From ANME-2 cluster archaeon (GTDB taxonomy: Archaea > Halobacteriota > Methanosarcinia > Methanosarcinales > Methanocomedenaceae), in NCBI GenBank assembly GCA_022353185.1, contig JAKRWB010000335.1, positions 1 through 12,013 of the forward strand: a stretch of DNA of 12,013 nt. The letters are read 5' to 3'. Positions 1 to 7,149 of the stretch are shown one piece after another. The position numbers and the translations under genes are program-made. Position 1 is the stretch's first letter. Each line of letters opens with the position of its first letter. The notes beneath the pieces were generated by a model that saw only the letters and a list, made by a program, of their open reading frames with translations, was not told the DNA's origin and did no database searches.

Positions 1-203
1 GTCTCAGAGGCAAAGCTATGATTTTCAAGTCCCAGACACATAAAGACATCAGGTCATGAAATATAGGACACTACCAAATTTCATACAAAAAAGTGAGAGT
101 TAATAGATGAGCATGATGATGGAATCATAGAAATCTATTTATAGGGATAAAATCAAAAGATATATTAACTGAGTACATCCTTAAACCAGATGGAGCAACG
201 GAT
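1..203. other. Left-edge AT-rich region without a clear gene
   Basis: No gene can be supported here. A plus frame from position 3 is open to a TGA at 57-59 (18 codons) and could be the end of a gene outside the window; a minus frame from an ATG at 41 is open to the edge (13 codons). Neither is convincing. The part from about 135 to 203 holds the likely promoter and Shine-Dalgarno site of the DUF2551-like gene. Confidence 0.4.
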
Positions 204-530
204 ATGGGATCACTTAAAGAAAAGATAAAAAAACGTCTTGAAAAATATATTGAATTGGATACCAGTGGGATTAGAAATTTTATATTGAATATATTTTTAA
301 ATGTTAAAGAGGCTACAGTAGATGTAGTTTATAATATTCTCTCTAAGAAATATGATGTATCACATAATATGGTAGCTTCAATGATAGGGTATATTCATTC
401 AAAACTGGGGATACTTAAAGCCCATAAAGAATCCTACAAGACCACAATAGTATATTCACTTAAAGATGATTATATTGATATGGTCAAAACATTACTAAAA
501 ATTCCTATTTCAAATGCCATATCAGAATAA
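204..530 (+). CDS. DUF2551-like small winged-helix protein
   Basis: This 108-residue protein resembles the DUF2551 family of small methanogen proteins as I remember it: a lysine-rich start, a central helix-turn-helix-like stretch (about residues 30-75) and a short beta-rich end containing VYSLKDDYID. The middle (KATVDVVYNILS-like helix, then SHNMVASMIGYIHSKLG) has the pattern of a winged-helix DNA-binding fold, in which the second helix would read DNA. It has no membrane segment or signal peptide and is presumably cytoplasmic and monomeric or dimeric. The ATG at 204 is supported by TGGAG at 191-195 with an 8-nt spacer, and an AT-rich TATA-like stretch lies near 160-168. The coding sequence is clearly more AT-rich than the metabolic genes to the right. 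No target or regulon can be read from the sequence. Family assignment is from memory; the DNA-binding role is inference. Confidence 0.7.
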   Translation: MGSLKEKIKKRLEKYIELDTSGIRNFILNIFLNVKEATVDVVYNILSKKYDVSHNMVASMIGYIHSKLGILKAHKESYKTTIVYSLKDDYIDMVKTLLKIPISNAISE

Positions 531-584
531 TTTTGAAATAGCATCCTTATTTTTCATTTATTCCATAGTATAGCAGCCATATCT

Positions 585-986
585 ATGACATATGTAAAAG
601 ATGCACCTAGAACTTCAACCACTATTAGGATACGCTCAGATGTTAATAGTAGAATAAGTCGTTCCCGTGATCCATTTTATGAACTTATGCGCAGACTTTT
701 CCAGGAAGAAAAAACAGCATTAATTGGCAAAAAATTTCTAATGCTTATTGATGACAGGCAGAAAAATAATGAACCAGTAAAGACCAGTGAGTGGAAAGAA
801 ACATCAGAAAAACTGGGTATTGGAAAGGCTTCTTTTTATTCCATGAGGAACAAATTGCTGGGTGCAGGCCTTATCAGTAACAAGAACGGTGAATACCGGC
901 TCTCTGGTCAATTCAGTAAAGATGCCAATGACATGGCAGTATGGTGGTGGTCAGCTATGATGAATAATGACCCTGAAAATCTCTAA
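585..986 (+). CDS. Unrecognised winged-helix-like protein
   Basis: I do not recognise the family of this 133-residue protein. The N-terminus (residues 8-28) is rich in Arg, Ser and Thr (R9, R15, R17, R23, R26, R28). A winged-helix-like region follows at about residues 46-108: helix FLMLIDDRQ, then TSEWKETSEKLGI and KASFYSMRNKLLGAGLI, then a wing-like hairpin NKNGEYRLS. The C-terminal tail carries three consecutive tryptophans (W120-W122) followed by SAMM. The layout suggests a small DNA-binding regulator, which is inference. The ATG at 585 has no Shine-Dalgarno sequence, but an AT-rich element centred near 559 sits about 26 nt upstream, which fits a leaderless archaeal mRNA. It lies 54 nt after the DUF2551-like gene on the same strand. 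Its TAA stop overlaps the stop codon of the convergent HD-domain gene. Confidence 0.65.
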   Translation: MTYVKDAPRTSTTIRIRSDVNSRISRSRDPFYELMRRLFQEEKTALIGKKFLMLIDDRQKNNEPVKTSEWKETSEKLGIGKASFYSMRNKLLGAGLISNKNGEYRLSGQFSKDANDMAVWWWSAMMNNDPENL

Positions 987-1498
987 CGCATCATCTCTTC
1001 AATATATATGCTTAATTCAATCGTTCTCTCAATAATGCTTTCATGCATCTCCTTTTTCCTGAGATTATATATTTCTTCTGAAATAGAGACGATATGATCA
1101 TTATCAACCATATTATCTGCATGGGCAACTATTTTTTCTTCAAGAGTGGTGGGCATATAATTTCCAGGGGGTAGCCCCATCGATTGAGCTTCTGTTTCTG
1201 GGATGCCTGCACCGATATGGCTTTCGATTATGCGAATAATAGCTGGATCTAAAACATATTCCCTGCCAAGACGTGCCCCTTCCACCGCATGTCTTATGTC
1301 ATGAGTAACAGAACGACCAATATCGTGTAACAGTGCCCCGATAAAGACCAGTTCCACATCCACTTGATACCCATTATACTTTATAATCTCAGCTATCTTT
1401 TTTGCATGTTCCGCAACAGTAAGACAGTGCTTCAAAACCCTCTCGCTACACCCTGAAATTCTAAGTAAATTAAGTGCTTCTGATTTATCGGGTATCAA
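983..1498 (-). CDS. HD-domain phosphohydrolase, TIGR00295-like
   Basis: This 171-residue protein has a complete HD metal-binding motif set: H24, the H58-D59 pair in ALLHDIGR, H94 in ESHIGAG and D128 in IVAHADNMV. The overall pattern matches the archaeal TIGR00295 family (HDIG-type), which are predicted cytoplasmic metal-dependent phosphohydrolases of unknown substrate. HD proteins generally cleave phosphomonoesters, phosphodiesters or nucleotides; which applies here cannot be read. The start is TTG: family members begin with MIPxxSEAL as here, and no later Met precedes the domain. The TTG overlaps the TGA stop of tfe (TTGA), so translational coupling is likely; no strong Shine-Dalgarno site is visible. 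It is the last gene of the five-gene minus-strand run, and its TAG stop overlaps the TAA of the facing gene. Confidence 0.85.
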   Translation of the reverse strand: MIPDKSEALNLLRISGCSERVLKHCLTVAEHAKKIAEIIKYNGYQVDVELVFIGALLHDIGRSVTHDIRHAVEGARLGREYVLDPAIIRIIESHIGAGIPETEAQSMGLPPGNYMPTTLEEKIVAHADNMVDNDHIVSISEEIYNLRKKEMHESIIERTIELSIYIEEMMR

Positions 1499-1992
1499 TT
1501 GTTTTGCAACTCTTGGATACGCTTTCTCATGCTTTGCTTGACTTTTTCATTATCTTCAAAAATTACTTCTTCACCACAGCTTGGACACAAATATTCTGTC
1601 TCTGCCACAATGTTAAATACAAACCGTCCGCAGTTGTTCACACAGATATAGAACATATTATCTTCTTCAAAATCTAGCTTTAACTTGAGATTATTCAATA
1701 ATTTATTCATTTCATTTTCAAGCAGTTCATTTGTGCCACTCAAATCAACTTTCCATAAATATGTGAGCCAACCACTATCTTTATTCCTCTCACGTCTGTA
1801 AGTTGCAAGCCTGTTTTCAAAGAGTATATATAGAGTACGCCTGACTATATTTAGAGGAACTTCAGTCACTATCGCTACGTCTTCATCTGTGACTTCTTCT
1901 TCAGGCATTTTCAGGACAACATTCATCCCTTCTTCGCCTACGAGATTCGAGAGAAGTCCTCGAATAACAATGTTATCCAAATCTACCAACAT
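1495..1992 (-). CDS. tfe: Transcription factor E (TFIIE-alpha homologue)
   Basis: Archaeal TFE joins the RNA polymerase pre-initiation complex and helps open promoter DNA with TBP and TFB. The 165-residue protein has the expected two parts. An N-terminal winged helix (about residues 5-85) includes the family-typical stretches LVGEEGMNVVLKM, NIVRRTLYILFENRLA and YRRERNKDSGWLTYLW. After an acidic, helical linker comes a zinc ribbon with ligands C117, C121, C136 and C139. Length is normal for the family. The ATG at 1992 is preceded directly by AGGTGAT, closer than the usual spacing. Three TAGGT units lie in the 31-nt gap after the ATP-grasp gene. It overlaps the HD-domain gene by 4 nt. Identification is confident; the operon placement is inferred from spacing. 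Confidence 0.95.
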   Translation of the reverse strand: MLVDLDNIVIRGLLSNLVGEEGMNVVLKMPEEEVTDEDVAIVTEVPLNIVRRTLYILFENRLATYRRERNKDSGWLTYLWKVDLSGTNELLENEMNKLLNNLKLKLDFEEDNMFYICVNNCGRFVFNIVAETEYLCPSCGEEVIFEDNEKVKQSMRKRIQELQNN

Positions 1993-1995
1993 ATC

Positions 1996-2015
1996 ACCTA
2001 ACCTAATTTAACCTA
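1996..2015 (-). promoter_or_regulatory. Triple TAGGT repeat upstream of tfe
   Basis: In the 31-nt gap before tfe, the minus strand carries TAGGT three times (plus-strand ACCTA at 1996-2000, 2001-2005 and 2011-2015). The outer two units of the upstream pair are 10 bp apart, one helical turn. The copy nearest the gene runs into AGGTGAT and may double as a Shine-Dalgarno site abutting the ATG. A protein-binding role is only a suggestion. Confidence 0.3.
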
Positions 2016-2023
2016 TTATGGCA

Positions 2024-3205
2024 TTAATCTTGCGTGTTAATTTTGTTTAATCTATCAATAAGCCTGGCAACGAAACTATTTACTTGCTGTATCACCTGTT
2101 GCCTACTCTCTCCACTGGACATAAATGAAACTACAGGTTCATTAATTTCAACCACCGTCCCTTTAGTAGGAACATCGGCAGCATTACCACGCTCTAAACA
2201 TAGTAGTAAATACTCATATACCTTTTCACCAACAATAAACCTGTGGGGAGCAAAGAATATAGTCTTGATTGAATAATACCGGTAACTTGCAGGAGCGGAC
2301 ACTATGCCTTCAAAGGCATCAATATGTGCCTGGAAGACATTAATACCGGTTGCATTTTCCACTGTATCAATACTTCCCTGAAACCTGGGATTTATTTCAA
2401 GTACAACTGGGCCTTGTTCTGTTAATATAAAGTCCACGCCATTTGAACCCAGTAGCTGAAACTTAATTGCCAGTTTGATGGCGGTGTCACAAATCAATTT
2501 GTTGTATTCGGATTCATATGGAGTGATATTACCACAGTATGCAAAAGGCATATCAGTGAGCCATTCAAGACCGGCCAGTTGTTCATTGACTGCAATAGCA
2601 ATAGCCTGCTGCCCTGTGGAAATGACTGACACACTTACAAGCGTACCATTGACAAATTCCTGTATGAGATATTTGTCTTTGTTTACGCCGATGTCATTTA
2701 GTAATCTCGTAAGGTCGTCTGCGTCATCCATGAGTATATTCTCTATGCCACCGGCTCCCATAATTGGTTTTATCATGGCAGGATATCCTCCATTCCAATC
2801 TTCCTGAGTTGTCATGGATGCCAGGGGTAATGTGTAAGGATGACTTATGTCCATTTCCTTGAGTTTGTGTGCAAGCCATACCTTATTTGACACATTGGTA
2901 ATAGTTTTAGGGGAATTATTGAACACCGGTATTTTAGGGTCAATTATTTTACGTATCCAGTGTTCCAGATGTTCAAATCCAGGGCCAAGCACCACACCAT
3001 CTACCGGAAGCAAAGACGATATTGCAGTTGCAATTCCATCCAAATCAAGATTGTGCACATCAGGTATGGTACATACTATGGCTTTGGATGCACATTCCAC
3101 CAGGTCAATGTCATTAAAACTGTTAAGGGTATGGACCGTGTGTCCGGCTCGTGCGGCAGAACAGGCAATATGGCGTGTGTTGACACCAAGTATCAGGATT
3201 TTCAT
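2024..3205 (-). CDS. ATP-grasp ligase, COG2232-like, substrate unknown
   Basis: This 393-residue protein is an ATP-grasp enzyme. These form an amide or ester bond between a carboxylate, activated as acyl phosphate, and a nucleophile. Residues 1-100 form a Rossmann-like preATP-grasp domain starting KILILGVNTR. The ATP-grasp fold spans about 105-295, with K146-P147 and the glycine loop MGAGG (149-153) for ATP, the hinge IQEFVNGT (181-188), D258, and the metal-binding E270-I-N-P-R274. The C-terminal 95 residues are a family-specific extension. It most resembles the archaeal COG2232 group of predicted ATP-dependent ligases; related ATP-grasp ligases act in methanogen cofactor synthesis, but nothing here names the substrate. 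The ATG at 3205 lies 10 nt after the antiporter stop with no clear Shine-Dalgarno site, so re-initiation or coupling is likely. Fold is certain; function open. Confidence 0.85.
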   Translation of the reverse strand: MKILILGVNTRHIACSAARAGHTVHTLNSFNDIDLVECASKAIVCTIPDVHNLDLDGIATAISSLLPVDGVVLGPGFEHLEHWIRKIIDPKIPVFNNSPKTITNVSNKVWLAHKLKEMDISHPYTLPLASMTTQEDWNGGYPAMIKPIMGAGGIENILMDDADDLTRLLNDIGVNKDKYLIQEFVNGTLVSVSVISTGQQAIAIAVNEQLAGLEWLTDMPFAYCGNITPYESEYNKLICDTAIKLAIKFQLLGSNGVDFILTEQGPVVLEINPRFQGSIDTVENATGINVFQAHIDAFEGIVSAPASYRYYSIKTIFFAPHRFIVGEKVYEYLLLCLERGNAADVPTKGTVVEINEPVVSFMSSGESRQQVIQQVNSFVARLIDRLNKINTQD

Positions 3206-3215
3206 TTGGATTTAA

Positions 3216-5063
3216 TTAAGATAAGAAACCAGCTGCCTCTGATGCTACTCCTGCCTGACCAATAATTGTAACGTGATCACCTTCTTGAAAGATAGTGTCC
3301 CCGTGAGCAATAATAGAAAGGTCACCTCGCCGTACAAGCACTATCAAACTGTCTCTTGGTAACTTTATGTCTTTGATAGCTTTTCCGATTACCTTTGGGT
3401 TGGATATTTCGGTCTCGATAATATCGCCCTGGTGACCTACTTCGCACATAGTAAATAGATCATTTCTATCTATCATGTTCTCCAGAATAATCGTCGTGGA
3501 TTTTACAGGGCTCATAGCTCTTATGCCCATTTCAGTGAACAGAGGCATGTTATTTGGGTCGTTTACCCTGGCAACCACCATATTGCCGGAAAATCCGAAC
3601 TTGCTTTTTGCAAGCTGGCAAGAAAGCAGGTTAACATTGTCTTTGTCTGTGGTTGCTACTATGTATTTGGCATGTCGGATACCTGCTTTTTCAAGTATGT
3701 TAAGGTCATTACCGTCACCATGGATTGTTTTGATACCTAATTCCATGACTTTCTGGCAGTTTTCCTCATCAGTATCTACCACAACAACGTTCTCACCACG
3801 TTTATCTAATCGTTGGGCGAGCTCCCTGCCCACCCCTCCTCCTCCAATAATCAATATCTCCATAGGTATTACTCCAAGTTTTCTTGCAAATGTGCCGGCA
3901 AATATACCGGGCCATACGACTGAAAAAATAACTGTCAAAAATACTAATCCTACAAGCATTTCTACTCCATCATTACCGGACGGAGCATTCAAAGTCTGCA
4001 TTCGTAGTGCAAAATATGTAACCATGGATGCAGGTACTATACCTCGGGGTGAAATAATAGAAATGAATGATTTTTCCCTTAAAGACAGGTTAGACCCGGC
4101 AGTGGAAGCAAATACTGCAGCAGGCCTGATGACAAACATCAATATCAGGATAACTACCACCCCCCGCATACCGAGGTTAATTATGTATTCAAAGCGTATC
4201 AATGAAGCCAGCAGGATAAAGATGATTGATAGTAATATTATTACAAGGTCACCTTTGAACTCTTTAATGGACTCTTTATGTGCTATGTCGGAGGACCCGA
4301 TAATAATGCCAAATACAGCCACTGCCAGTATCCCTGAGCCGTCCCCGAATCCTTGAGCTCCTGCAAAGGTCAACAATACTGCAGTTAGGGTCAATAGCCG
4401 GGCATACTGGGCTGTGATCATGGTTATGTTTTGCAGGATATAGGCGAGAATTACACCGCCAACAATACCGAGTATTAAACCCATACTCAGACTGATTGCC
4501 AGGGAGCCAAATGCATCTATGCCTGGTAAATCAAGTAGTATCCATTCAAAAACCAGGGCTGCAAGGATAACACTGACAGGGTCGTTAAGCACACCTTCGG
4601 CTTCAAGTATCTTGCTGATCTTCCTGGTGACGTGTATCTGCTTTACCAGTGGTGTTATTACTGTAGGTCCGGTAGCTGAGACCAGTGCACCATATAACAT
4701 GGCCATTCCGGGATCTATGTCCAAAAGGAAATATGCTGCAAGTGATGCCCCTATAAATGTGATGAGTACGCCAATTGTTATCAGGTGGACTATGCTTCTT
4801 TGCAGTTTCTTTATCTGTTTGATGTTTATCTGCATTCCACCATCAAAGACGATAATTGCTATTGAAAGTGCAACGATTGCTTCCAGTTCCTTCTGGAAAT
4901 TGGTAGTGTCAACGACATTAAGGATTTCAGGCCCAAGTATGATACCAAAAAACAATAGAAATACTATACTTGGCATCTTGAAGATGCGGGATAGCACCTG
5001 GGCAACGATACCGATTAACAGTACAACAGCCAGGGTGGCAAGTATGAATGCAGAATCAGTCAT
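3216..5063 (-). CDS. CPA1-type cation/proton antiporter with RCK module
   Basis: This 615-residue membrane transporter probably exchanges Na+ or K+ for H+. Residues 1 to about 390 hold 12-13 hydrophobic helices of the Na+/H+ exchanger fold, with the signatures VFDGGMQ (72-78), SATGPT (129-134) and EGVLNDP (156-162) containing the N160-D161 ion-binding pair. A Rossmann RCK_N (TrkA-N) domain starts at M401 with the nucleotide loop GGGGVG (407-412) and acidic D428 in VVVVDTD. A RCK_C (TrkA-C) domain covers about 545-610. RCK domains bind NAD(H) or other nucleotides and gate ion flux. The ATG at 5063 is preceded by GGTGA (5074-5078). Position 132 is Gly where NhaP proteins have Asp in the TDP motif, so ion selectivity should not be assumed. 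It follows the peptidase gene by 40 nt. Confidence 0.9.
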   Translation of the reverse strand: MTDSAFILATLAVVLLIGIVAQVLSRIFKMPSIVFLLFFGIILGPEILNVVDTTNFQKELEAIVALSIAIIVFDGGMQINIKQIKKLQRSIVHLITIGVLITFIGASLAAYFLLDIDPGMAMLYGALVSATGPTVITPLVKQIHVTRKISKILEAEGVLNDPVSVILAALVFEWILLDLPGIDAFGSLAISLSMGLILGIVGGVILAYILQNITMITAQYARLLTLTAVLLTFAGAQGFGDGSGILAVAVFGIIIGSSDIAHKESIKEFKGDLVIILLSIIFILLASLIRFEYIINLGMRGVVVILILMFVIRPAAVFASTAGSNLSLREKSFISIISPRGIVPASMVTYFALRMQTLNAPSGNDGVEMLVGLVFLTVIFSVVWPGIFAGTFARKLGVIPMEILIIGGGGVGRELAQRLDKRGENVVVVDTDEENCQKVMELGIKTIHGDGNDLNILEKAGIRHAKYIVATTDKDNVNLLSCQLAKSKFGFSGNMVVARVNDPNNMPLFTEMGIRAMSPVKSTTIILENMIDRNDLFTMCEVGHQGDIIETEISNPKVIGKAIKDIKLPRDSLIVLVRRGDLSIIAHGDTIFQEGDHVTIIGQAGVASEAAGFLS

Positions 5064-5103
5064 CCTTTTTTTGTCACCCCGCCGTTGATGTTTTACTGGA
5101 TAT

Positions 5104-6159
5104 TTAGAAGTGTTTACTGACCGTTTCCACGGCCCGGGCTAAGAGTTCAGCACCTTTTTGTAAATCTTCAAGGTCTATGACCTCTACGGGAGAGTGGATG
5201 TACCTTGATGGGATACTTATCACCGATGAGGGTATACCGCACTTGGTCAGGTGAATGGCAGTGGCATCTGTAGTGCCGCCTTCGGCGACATCGAGCTGGA
5301 TCTGGATGTCAAATTCTTTTGCAGTCTCTTTTAACCATTTGACAACATTTTCAGTCGCAATAAGGCCCCTTCCGCCTGCATCGAGAATGGTTATGGCCGG
5401 ACCTTTACTGAGTTCAATAGTACTGTGTTTCTTTTCAATGCCCGGATGGTCACCAGAGACTGTAACTTCTGAGACGAGTGATACATCAGGGTCCAGGCCA
5501 AATGCACTGGTACGGGCTCCTTTCAGGCCCACTTCTTCCTGCACTGTTCCTACAGCAAACACGGTTGCATCAATATTTCTTTCGTGAATTAGTCGCATGG
5601 CCTCGATCATCATTACAATCCCAGCCCTGTCATCGAAACATTTGCCTGTGACCCTGTTATTAGCAAGTGAAGTGTACTGGCGGTCCAGGGTGACGGTGAC
5701 GCCTGGAATCACACCCAAATCTTGGGCATCTTTTTCGTCCTTTGCCCCGATGTCAATGAACATGTCTTCGGCATTGACGGGTTTTTTCTTCTCTTCTTCT
5801 TTCATTGCATGGGGAGGTTTGGCACCGATGACGCCGTAGATATCTCCTTTTTCAGTGTGAAGTATTACTCGCTGGCTGTGCAGGGTCTGGTCGAACCAGC
5901 CGCCCAGTTTGACAAAATAGACAAAACCTTTTTCGTCTACATATTTGCACATGAGTCCTATCTCATCCATGTGTGCAGCGATCATGACTGAAGGCCCCCC
6001 TCTTTTGCGAATGGCTATGAGGTTGCCAAGTTTATCTGTCCTGATCTCGTCTGAATATGGTTTTAGTTTCTCTTCAAGAAGCTGTCTAACATTACTTTCA
6101 TAGCCAGATACTCCATGTGTATTTGAAAATAGTCTTAACATTTTGTCCAGTTGTTCCAT
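5104..6159 (-). CDS. M42 family metallo-aminopeptidase
   Basis: This is a peptidase of the M42 (TET aminopeptidase) family, cytoplasmic enzymes that assemble into tetrahedral dodecamers and trim peptides released by the proteasome. From the upstream GTG numbering, the dinuclear metal site is complete: H66 and D68 (AAHMDEIG), D180 (KCFDDRAG), E212 beside the general base E211 (VQEEVG), E234 (SEVTVSGD) and H325 (SRYIHSP). GVSGYE near the start and the GGTTDA loop are also typical. I chose ATG 6159 because GGTGA (minus strand of 6165-6169) sits 5 nt upstream; a GTG at 6168 in the same frame would add three residues (354 instead of 351). It is the first gene of the five-gene minus-strand run and has a TATA-like CTTATAAGT at 6188-6196. 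Substrate preference cannot be read from the sequence. Confidence 0.92.
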   Translation of the reverse strand: MEQLDKMLRLFSNTHGVSGYESNVRQLLEEKLKPYSDEIRTDKLGNLIAIRKRGGPSVMIAAHMDEIGLMCKYVDEKGFVYFVKLGGWFDQTLHSQRVILHTEKGDIYGVIGAKPPHAMKEEEKKKPVNAEDMFIDIGAKDEKDAQDLGVIPGVTVTLDRQYTSLANNRVTGKCFDDRAGIVMMIEAMRLIHERNIDATVFAVGTVQEEVGLKGARTSAFGLDPDVSLVSEVTVSGDHPGIEKKHSTIELSKGPAITILDAGGRGLIATENVVKWLKETAKEFDIQIQLDVAEGGTTDATAIHLTKCGIPSSVISIPSRYIHSPVEVIDLEDLQKGAELLARAVETVSKHF

Positions 6160-6164
6160 GTTAC

Positions 6165-6169
6165 TCACC
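6165..6169 (-). promoter_or_regulatory. Shine-Dalgarno site that sets the peptidase start
   Basis: The minus strand reads GGTGA, complementary to the archaeal 16S rRNA 3' end, then 5 nt, then ATG at 6159. The GTG at 6168 lies within this site, so the ATG is the better start unless the mRNA is leaderless from the GTG. Confidence 0.55.
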
Positions 6170-6187
6170 AGTTATTTTTATTACACT

Positions 6188-6196
6188 ACTTATAAG
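6188..6196 (-). promoter_or_regulatory. TATA-like box for the peptidase operon
   Basis: The minus strand reads CTTATAAGT, a palindromic TATA-like element centred about 24 nt before the GTG at 6168 and 33 nt before the ATG at 6159. Transcription would be expected to start around 6164-6168 for the whole minus-strand run. It is inferred from sequence and distance only. Confidence 0.45.
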
Positions 6197-6288
6197 ATTT
6201 TAATATTATCCCTTACTGGGTGGATTTTTGCCATAGGCGTACCCTTTCTTAAGAATAATTCATTTGATTTTATGCTGAGAAAACTCAA

Positions 6289-6307
6289 TCAACATTTTTA
6301 TCAATAT
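6289..6307 (+). promoter_or_regulatory. Promoter-like 19-nt motif, copy 1
   Basis: TCAACATTTTTATCAATAT ends 20 nt before the ATG at 6328. It contains an AT-rich TATA-like core about 28 nt upstream of the ATG. It differs by one base from the sequence at 7150-7168, which has the same spacing to the next gene's ATG. The match and spacing are seen directly; promoter or operator function is inferred. Confidence 0.6.
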
Positions 6308-6327
6308 CCGATTCAATTAATCCTATC

Positions 6328-7137
6328 ATGATTATGTACCCTTCACCTTTCATAACCTCCCTGACTCTACTTTTGACCTTTACCATCTTCGTCCTCCTAA
6401 AGATCACAATCATCAACATCTTCCTCAAACACAACCGAGCAGCCCGTAGACTTGCCCTTTTGCACCCCGTATTCATCCAGCAATTGCGCGCAAGCACTGG
6501 ACAGACAGCTGCAACCATCAAGGTGGCAAACCTGACTGGCGACCTTATGGACATGGATATACCCATGCACAGGATAGAGCAAGTTCGCCGTAACGCAGTA
6601 CAGGCCGGGCATAGTGAGCCTTTAATACTGCTATCCCTCCTGGTCTGCGCAGCTTATGAGGATCTCAAGGGCTTCAAGGACGAATTGATAGACCTCATGG
6701 AGAAAGACTTGACAAAACCGCAAGAGTACGGTGATAATCTGGCAAATATGGGCAAACACCCCCTCACCCCCTACACTCTGTTCAAGATCGCACTGTGTCT
6801 GGGAAAAGAATTGCCTGATGATATGACCAGTTCTCTTCACGACCACAACGTCAATAAGGATGTTACTGCGGTTTTCAGGTTCAGGACAGTTCGTACATCA
6901 TTCAGGTATCTCGCATTGCCGGCTGTCGCCTTTCTCATTTCTGGTGCTGTATATTTGTATGGTATGGCCCTGCCGTTGCTTGTAACATGGTCATTACTGC
7001 TGTTAGCAGTCCTGTTGGCCGGGTTGACACTGCTCCTGCTTATCAGGACGGGCAGGGCGCTGGCACGCCCCATATCATGCGGGGACATCGAAGCTGACAT
7101 AACATTGGATATTCCTTACTTCAAACTCCGCCGATAA
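6328..7137 (+). CDS. Unrecognised three-helix membrane protein
   Basis: I do not recognise this 269-residue protein. A hydrophobic helix at about residues 8-33 is followed by basic residues (KHNRAARR), so the long middle part (about 36-190), rich in amphipathic helices, is probably cytoplasmic. Two further hydrophobic helices (about 194-214 and 216-239) end in RTGRALAR, and a short polar tail closes the protein. The layout of one helix, a soluble helical domain and a helix pair is loosely like TadC/GspF-type platform proteins, but I see no shared motif and no secretion ATPase nearby. The ATG at 6328 has no Shine-Dalgarno site; the promoter-like motif at 6289-6307 fits a leaderless start. It precedes the amidohydrolase by 52 nt on the same strand and shares its promoter motif, which suggests a joint role. 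Confidence 0.75.
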   Translation: MIMYPSPFITSLTLLLTFTIFVLLKITIINIFLKHNRAARRLALLHPVFIQQLRASTGQTAATIKVANLTGDLMDMDIPMHRIEQVRRNAVQAGHSEPLILLSLLVCAAYEDLKGFKDELIDLMEKDLTKPQEYGDNLANMGKHPLTPYTLFKIALCLGKELPDDMTSSLHDHNVNKDVTAVFRFRTVRTSFRYLALPAVAFLISGAVYLYGMALPLLVTWSLLLLAVLLAGLTLLLLIRTGRALARPISCGDIEADITLDIPYFKLRR

Positions 7138-7149
7138 GATGCAGGATTT

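Noticed and set aside
1..59. End of a gene, a tRNA fragment or a divergent start at the left edge
   Set aside because: Competing short open frames on both strands, and no cloverleaf or recognisable peptide.
3475..4356. Long plus-strand open frame of 293 codons
   Set aside because: It lies wholly antisense within the antiporter gene, whose motifs are unmistakable; the antisense translation is low-complexity Ser/Thr/Pro/Ile without domains.
4519..5088. Plus-strand open frame of 189 codons
   Set aside because: Antisense shadow of the antiporter's membrane helices; no homology-like motif.
6160..6168. GTG start for the M42 peptidase
   Set aside because: It overlaps the GGTGA ribosome site that is well placed for ATG 6159. 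It stays possible if the mRNA is leaderless, since the TATA box is about 24 nt upstream.
6328..7137. TadC/GspF (T2SSF) platform protein
   Set aside because: Only helix layout is similar; no shared motif and no secretion or pilus genes around it.
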